A DNA stretch of 8,549 nt from Chryseobacterium gleum (lineage in GTDB: Bacteria; Bacteroidota; Bacteroidia; Flavobacteriales_D; Crocinitomicaceae), in NCBI GenBank assembly GCA_943326315.2, contig CALPSU020000097.1:1-8549 (forward strand), given 5' to 3'. Positions within the stretch are counted from its first letter, which is position 1; each line of letters begins with the position of its first letter. The position numbers and the translations under genes are program-made. The notes beneath the pieces were generated by a model. The model worked only from the letters and a program-made list of their open reading frames with translations. It was not told the origin of the DNA and did not search any database. This document shows positions 5,425 through 8,549 of this stretch, piece by piece.

Positions 5425-6195
5425 TTAATATCTCAAATGCCGAACTGTATCTCCATTATTTATTAATTGTTTTAAAGATTCAATTCCGATTTCTAAATGT
5501 TTATCTACATATTCTGTAGTTGCTAGATTATCACTTTCTGCTGTTTTAACTCCTTCTGGAGTCATTGGTGAATCAGAAACTAAAAGAAGTGCTCCGGTAG
5601 GTATTTTATTAGCAAACCCTACGGTAAAAATAGTTGCAGTCTCCATATCAATAGCCATTGCTCTAATGGCGCTTAAATAATCTTTGAATTTATCGTCGTG
5701 TTCCCAGACTCTTCTGTTTGTAGTGTAACATGTTCCTGTCCAATAATCACATTTAAAATCTCTAATTGTTGTTGATATAGCTTTTTGTAAAGCAAAAGAG
5801 GGTAGTGCAGGAACTTCAGGTGGGAAATAATCGTTACTTGTACCTTCGCCTCTAATAGCTGCGATTGGTAAGATTAAATCCCCAACTTTACTTTTAGATT
5901 TTAAACCTCCACATTTACCAAGAAAAAGAACAGCTTTAGGGGATATTGCAGAAAGTAAATCCATAACAGTTGCAGCAGAGGCACTACCCATACCAAAATT
6001 AATAATTGTTATTCCATTTGAAGTTGCACACTGCATGGGTTTTTCATGTCCAATTATAGGGACATTATTTGAAGTTGCAAATTTCTCAACGTAATTAATG
6101 AAATTACAAAGTATAATGTATTTACCAAAATTCTCAAGTTTTTCTCCGGTATAACGAGGTAACCAGTTATCAACAATTTCTTTCTTGGTTTTCAT
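5425..6195 (-). CDS. amn: AMP nucleosidase, short form
   Basis: This 256-residue enzyme belongs to the purine nucleoside phosphorylase superfamily and is predicted to cleave AMP to adenine and ribose 5-phosphate in purine salvage in the cytoplasm. Visible elements are GMGSASA (68-74) and GKCGG (93-97) in the phosphate and ribose pocket, RGEGTSNDYFPPEVPALPS (115-133), which is characteristic of the AMP nucleosidase branch, AIDMETATIF (181-190) with the Glu that contacts ribose hydroxyls, and SDSPMTPEG (207-215) with Asp208 at the position that protonates the base. It is about half the length of E. coli Amn (484 residues), because it lacks that protein's N-terminal regulatory domain; this short form is usual in Bacteroidota. 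The gene begins 23 bases after the terminator hairpin of the M49 gene upstream, so it probably has its own start of transcription, but the nearest -7-like box (TATATTTA) is imperfect. Confidence 0.9.
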   Translation of the reverse strand: MKTKKEIVDNWLPRYTGEKLENFGKYIILCNFINYVEKFATSNNVPIIGHEKPMQCATSNGITIINFGMGSASAATVMDLLSAISPKAVLFLGKCGGLKSKSKVGDLILPIAAIRGEGTSNDYFPPEVPALPSFALQKAISTTIRDFKCDYWTGTCYTTNRRVWEHDDKFKDYLSAIRAMAIDMETATIFTVGFANKIPTGALLLVSDSPMTPEGVKTAESDNLATTEYVDKHLEIGIESLKQLINNGDTVRHLRY

Positions 6196-6217
6196 ATTGG
6201 TAAGTTTGCGGTAAATA

Positions 6218-6251
6218 TAAAACCCAAGATAATAAATTAGCTTGGGTTTTA
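6218..6251 (-). terminator. Intrinsic terminator of the M49 peptidase gene
   Basis: Inverted repeat arms AAAACCCAAG (6219-6228) and CTTGGGTTTT (6241-6250), extended by a T-A pair at 6218/6251, enclose a 12-base AT-rich loop. On the minus strand the G/C core is followed by TTTTATATTT. It starts 6 bases beyond the stop of the M49 gene and lies before the AMP nucleosidase start, separating the two same-strand genes. Confidence 0.85.
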
Positions 6252-6257
6252 ACTTTA

Positions 6258-8282
6258 TTAATTATTTAAATAGCCATATTTTTTACCATAGTATAGCATT
6301 TGCTCTTCAAAACCTTGTTTATTCTCAATTTTCACATCAATAATTTCTCCTTTATTGTTGAATTTTGGCATAAAAACAGGATTTACAAATCCATTATAAG
6401 GAGCTAAATCCAATGGTTTAACTCTATCTAAAACTTCTTGATGAATTTTTGGATCTACTTTTACTCCATAATCCTCTACTAATTTTTTTCCAGCTGCATA
6501 ATCTCCTTCAGATGTAATTCTTTGAATTTCGCTCAACAATTTTCCAAATAAAACTCTTAATTTTTTATAGTCTTTAATGTCATAATATGTTTTACCATTC
6601 TTAATTACTTTCTCAATAATATTTTCATCTGCTCCTTTTTCGAATACCCAACTAGAAACTAATTGACGATTTTGCATGTGTTCTTCTTCAACTTGTTTTC
6701 CGATTTCTAAGCGTTGAAGTTGAGCTAAAAGGCCATTTCTTAAATATGCATCGTATTCAGCTTTTCCAACTTCAAACGAAGGAATTAAACCAATTTCTAT
6801 TAGTTTTTTGTCCATTATGTAATACAAACCTACTAAATCTGCTCTTGCTTCTTCTAACGTACTTGCATAGTTTTTTAATGTTTCAGAAGGTTGACCAACT
6901 CCTTTATTTATTTGCCCTGATGCATGTCCAATTACCTCATGTAGAGCGGTATGTAATTTTCCAGCTAAACTTGCATACTTTTCTGCTCTTTTAATTTCAA
7001 CTTCATCGTTTGCAAATTCACGAATTAATCCAGGTCCACCTGCTTTGTCATAAGCAGCAATTACATTCCCTAAACTAACTGATTTTGAACCATGTTGTTC
7101 TCTAATCCAGTTATTATTTGGTAGGTTTACTCCAATTGGAGTAGCAGGAGAAGCATCCCCTGATTCACTTGCTACTTGAATTACTTTGTAACTAACACCT
7201 TTTACATTTTTCTTTTTATGGGCTGGAAGAATAGTTGAGTTATCTTCAAACCATTGGGCATTGTCAGCCACAACTTTCATGTGTTTTGATGCTTCAAAAT
7301 CAGTTATTTGAACCATACTTTCATAATCACCCTTTCTACCCATGGCATCTCCGTATGTTTCAATATAACCATTGATCCAATCAATATCTCCCTTTGTAGA
7401 GGAAGCCCAAAGTATATTGTATTCATCCCAGACTTTTAAGCTTCCAGTCTTATAAAATTCAATCAATTTCGATAACGCCTTAGCTTGATCTGGATTTTCA
7501 GCAACAGTAACAGCCTTTTTTAACCAAAAAATTATTTTATCGATTGCTTTACCATACAAACCTCCTGATTTCCAAACATCTTCAAATAATTTTCCATTTT
7601 TTAAAATCAAAGTAGAATTTAATCCTATTTCCCTTGGTTTTGGGTCGTTAGGATCATTCAATTTTGTATAATATTCATCTGCCATTTTTTGAGTTACACC
7701 ATTTCCGTAAAAGTTATTAGCTGAAGCTACAATCATATCTAAATTAGCATCTTTTACTTTACGTTTCATAGCCTTATCTATATCGAAAATAACAGCGGTT
7801 GCATTTTTACTTAATTTGGTACTCGTGTTTTTTAATAATTCGGAGAAATATTCTTTAGAAAATTCAGGCATGATTTTATCCATTCCATAATGGTGATGAA
7901 TACCATTAGAGAACCATACTCGTTTAGTGTAAGTATCAAATAAATACCAATTATCAGAGGTTTTATCACCTGTATAATTTGTTATAATAGATTCCAATGC
8001 ATGACGAATTTCTAAATTGAATTCATTGTTTTGATCGTAAATAATATCTCTTCCACTTAAACCTGCTTCTGATAAAAAATAAACTAATTTTTTCTGATTA
8101 ATTGTAAGTTTTTCAAAGCCCTCAATGTCAAAACGTAAAACTTGAATGTCAGCAAACCTATCTACTTGTTTTTCGTTCGGAACTTTTCTTTCAATTCCAT
8201 TTAGTGATTGAACTTTCGTTTCACAACTAATTAATAATGATGAAGTTATAAGTGTTATGAAAGCTTTATTTTTGAATGTCAT
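6258..8282 (-). CDS. M49-family zinc peptidase (dipeptidyl-peptidase III type), lipoprotein
   Basis: This 674-residue metallopeptidase is expected to release dipeptides from the N-terminus of short peptides. The M49 zinc motif HEXXGH is HEVIGH at 448-453 (His448 and His453 zinc ligands, Glu449 catalytic), and the second motif is EEARAD at 477-482 with Glu478 as the likely third ligand. The length is close to that of the characterised Bacteroides thetaiotaomicron enzyme, whose motif as I recall is HECLGH at the same numbering; here Val replaces that Cys. The N-terminus MTFKNKAFITLITSSLLISC ends in a lipobox (LISC, Cys20), so the mature protein should be lipid-anchored, facing the periplasm or cell surface, unlike the cytosolic eukaryotic enzymes. 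WASSTKGDIDWINGYIETYGD (292-312) and the segment at 388-398 (NNNWIREQHGS) fit the substrate cleft of the family. It follows the YggS-type gene by 66 bases and is closed by a hairpin, so it may be its own unit. Confidence 0.93.
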   Translation of the reverse strand: MTFKNKAFITLITSSLLISCETKVQSLNGIERKVPNEKQVDRFADIQVLRFDIEGFEKLTINQKKLVYFLSEAGLSGRDIIYDQNNEFNLEIRHALESIITNYTGDKTSDNWYLFDTYTKRVWFSNGIHHHYGMDKIMPEFSKEYFSELLKNTSTKLSKNATAVIFDIDKAMKRKVKDANLDMIVASANNFYGNGVTQKMADEYYTKLNDPNDPKPREIGLNSTLILKNGKLFEDVWKSGGLYGKAIDKIIFWLKKAVTVAENPDQAKALSKLIEFYKTGSLKVWDEYNILWASSTKGDIDWINGYIETYGDAMGRKGDYESMVQITDFEASKHMKVVADNAQWFEDNSTILPAHKKKNVKGVSYKVIQVASESGDASPATPIGVNLPNNNWIREQHGSKSVSLGNVIAAYDKAGGPGLIREFANDEVEIKRAEKYASLAGKLHTALHEVIGHASGQINKGVGQPSETLKNYASTLEEARADLVGLYYIMDKKLIEIGLIPSFEVGKAEYDAYLRNGLLAQLQRLEIGKQVEEEHMQNRQLVSSWVFEKGADENIIEKVIKNGKTYYDIKDYKKLRVLFGKLLSEIQRITSEGDYAAGKKLVEDYGVKVDPKIHQEVLDRVKPLDLAPYNGFVNPVFMPKFNNKGEIIDVKIENKQGFEEQMLYYGKKYGYLNN

Positions 8283-8348
8283 AATTTCTTTTTTAATAAA
8301 GTTATATAAATTTATTTAGTTAGGAATTTTCAGATTATTGAGTTACTG

Positions 8349-8549
8349 TTACCTTGTTCCAAATATTGAACTTCCAATGCGCACCATCGTACTTCCTTCC
8401 TCAATAGCTAGAAGATAATCCCCACTCATACCCATAGAAATTTCTTTGAAATCAGGATTGAATTTGAAGAAGTGGCTTTTAAGAATTTGAAAATAGCTTT
8501 CCAAAATTCTAAATTCTTGCGTTACTATTTCTTGATTATTAGTAAAAGA
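8349..8549 (-). CDS. YggS/PROSC-family PLP homeostasis protein (partial, C-terminal end)
   Basis: The last 66 residues of a pyridoxal-phosphate-binding protein run in from the right edge and stop at TAA (8349-8351). The segment contains EISMGMSGDY (36-45 of the fragment) and EEGSTMVRIGSSIFGTR (50-66), the two conserved C-terminal motifs of the YggS/YlmE/PROSC family; the Ser-Met-Gly-Met-Ser and Arg-Ile-Gly residues bind the PLP phosphate. The family is a single-domain alanine-racemase-like barrel without known catalysis that keeps PLP and amino-acid pools balanced in the cytoplasm. The N-terminal part with the PLP lysine lies outside the window. No clear terminator lies in the 66 AT-rich bases before the M49 gene, so read-through into it is possible. 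Confidence 0.93.
   Translation of the reverse strand, partial: SFTNNQEIVTQEFRILESYFQILKSHFFKFNPDFKEISMGMSGDYLLAIEEGSTMVRIGSSIFGTR

Noticed and set aside
6746..6994. Plus-strand open frame of 82 codons, Leu-rich
   Set aside because: It is antisense to the M49 active-site region; the Leu richness comes from reversed Lys/Glu/Gln codons, and no start signal is present.
1..8549. Defence system, prophage, biosynthetic cluster or mobile island
   Set aside because: No integrase, transposase, nuclease-helicase pair, toxin-antitoxin pair or flanking direct repeats were seen, and composition looks uniform across the window. The genes are recognisable housekeeping or accessory families apart from the partial exported protein.

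Overview
The window looks like ordinary chromosome from a low-GC member of the Bacteroidota, most likely order Flavobacteriales. This rests on four things: strongly AT-rich DNA with A/T-ending codons; absence of obvious Shine-Dalgarno sequences; matches to the Bacteroidota promoter form TTG-N(17-23)-TAnnTTTG; and typical flavobacterial proteins (short MerR-like regulator, MeaB, short-form AMP nucleosidase, M49 lipoprotein). I could not place it to genus from the sequence alone.

Layout. 1-2071 is a tightly packed minus-strand group that reads, in transcription order, MerR-like regulator, MeaB GTPase, small S4 RNA-binding protein, then an exported protein cut by the left edge. The regulator is divergent from a plus-strand NlpC/P60 peptidase (2121-2723). 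That gene ends one base short of a convergent MFS transporter (2725-3885, minus). The transporter is divergent from msrA (3950-4480, plus). A strong bidirectional hairpin (4491-4529) separates msrA from a small exported LTxxQ-like protein (4537-4914, minus). Next come an ABM-domain protein (5041-5340, plus), a block of about eight 7-bp tandem repeats (5341-5396), an AMP nucleosidase (5425-6195, minus), a terminator hairpin (6218-6251), an M49 dipeptidyl-peptidase III-type lipoprotein (6258-8282, minus) and the C-terminal end of a YggS-type PLP protein (8349-8549, minus), cut by the right edge.

The genes fall into general cell-maintenance roles: cobalamin/mutase chaperone, cell-wall peptidase, methionine sulfoxide repair, purine salvage, peptide degradation and PLP homeostasis. 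They do not form one pathway. No RNA gene, insertion sequence, integrase, CRISPR array, toxin-antitoxin or phage gene is visible, and no stretch over 300 bases lacks a gene.

I do not see a convincing new multi-gene system. The items most worth a second look are the heptamer repeat with a facing inverted copy, the MerR-MeaB-S4-exported-protein cluster with its overlapping genes, the nearly leaderless promoter of the NlpC/P60 gene, and the homopolymer-rich tail of the LTxxQ-like gene.
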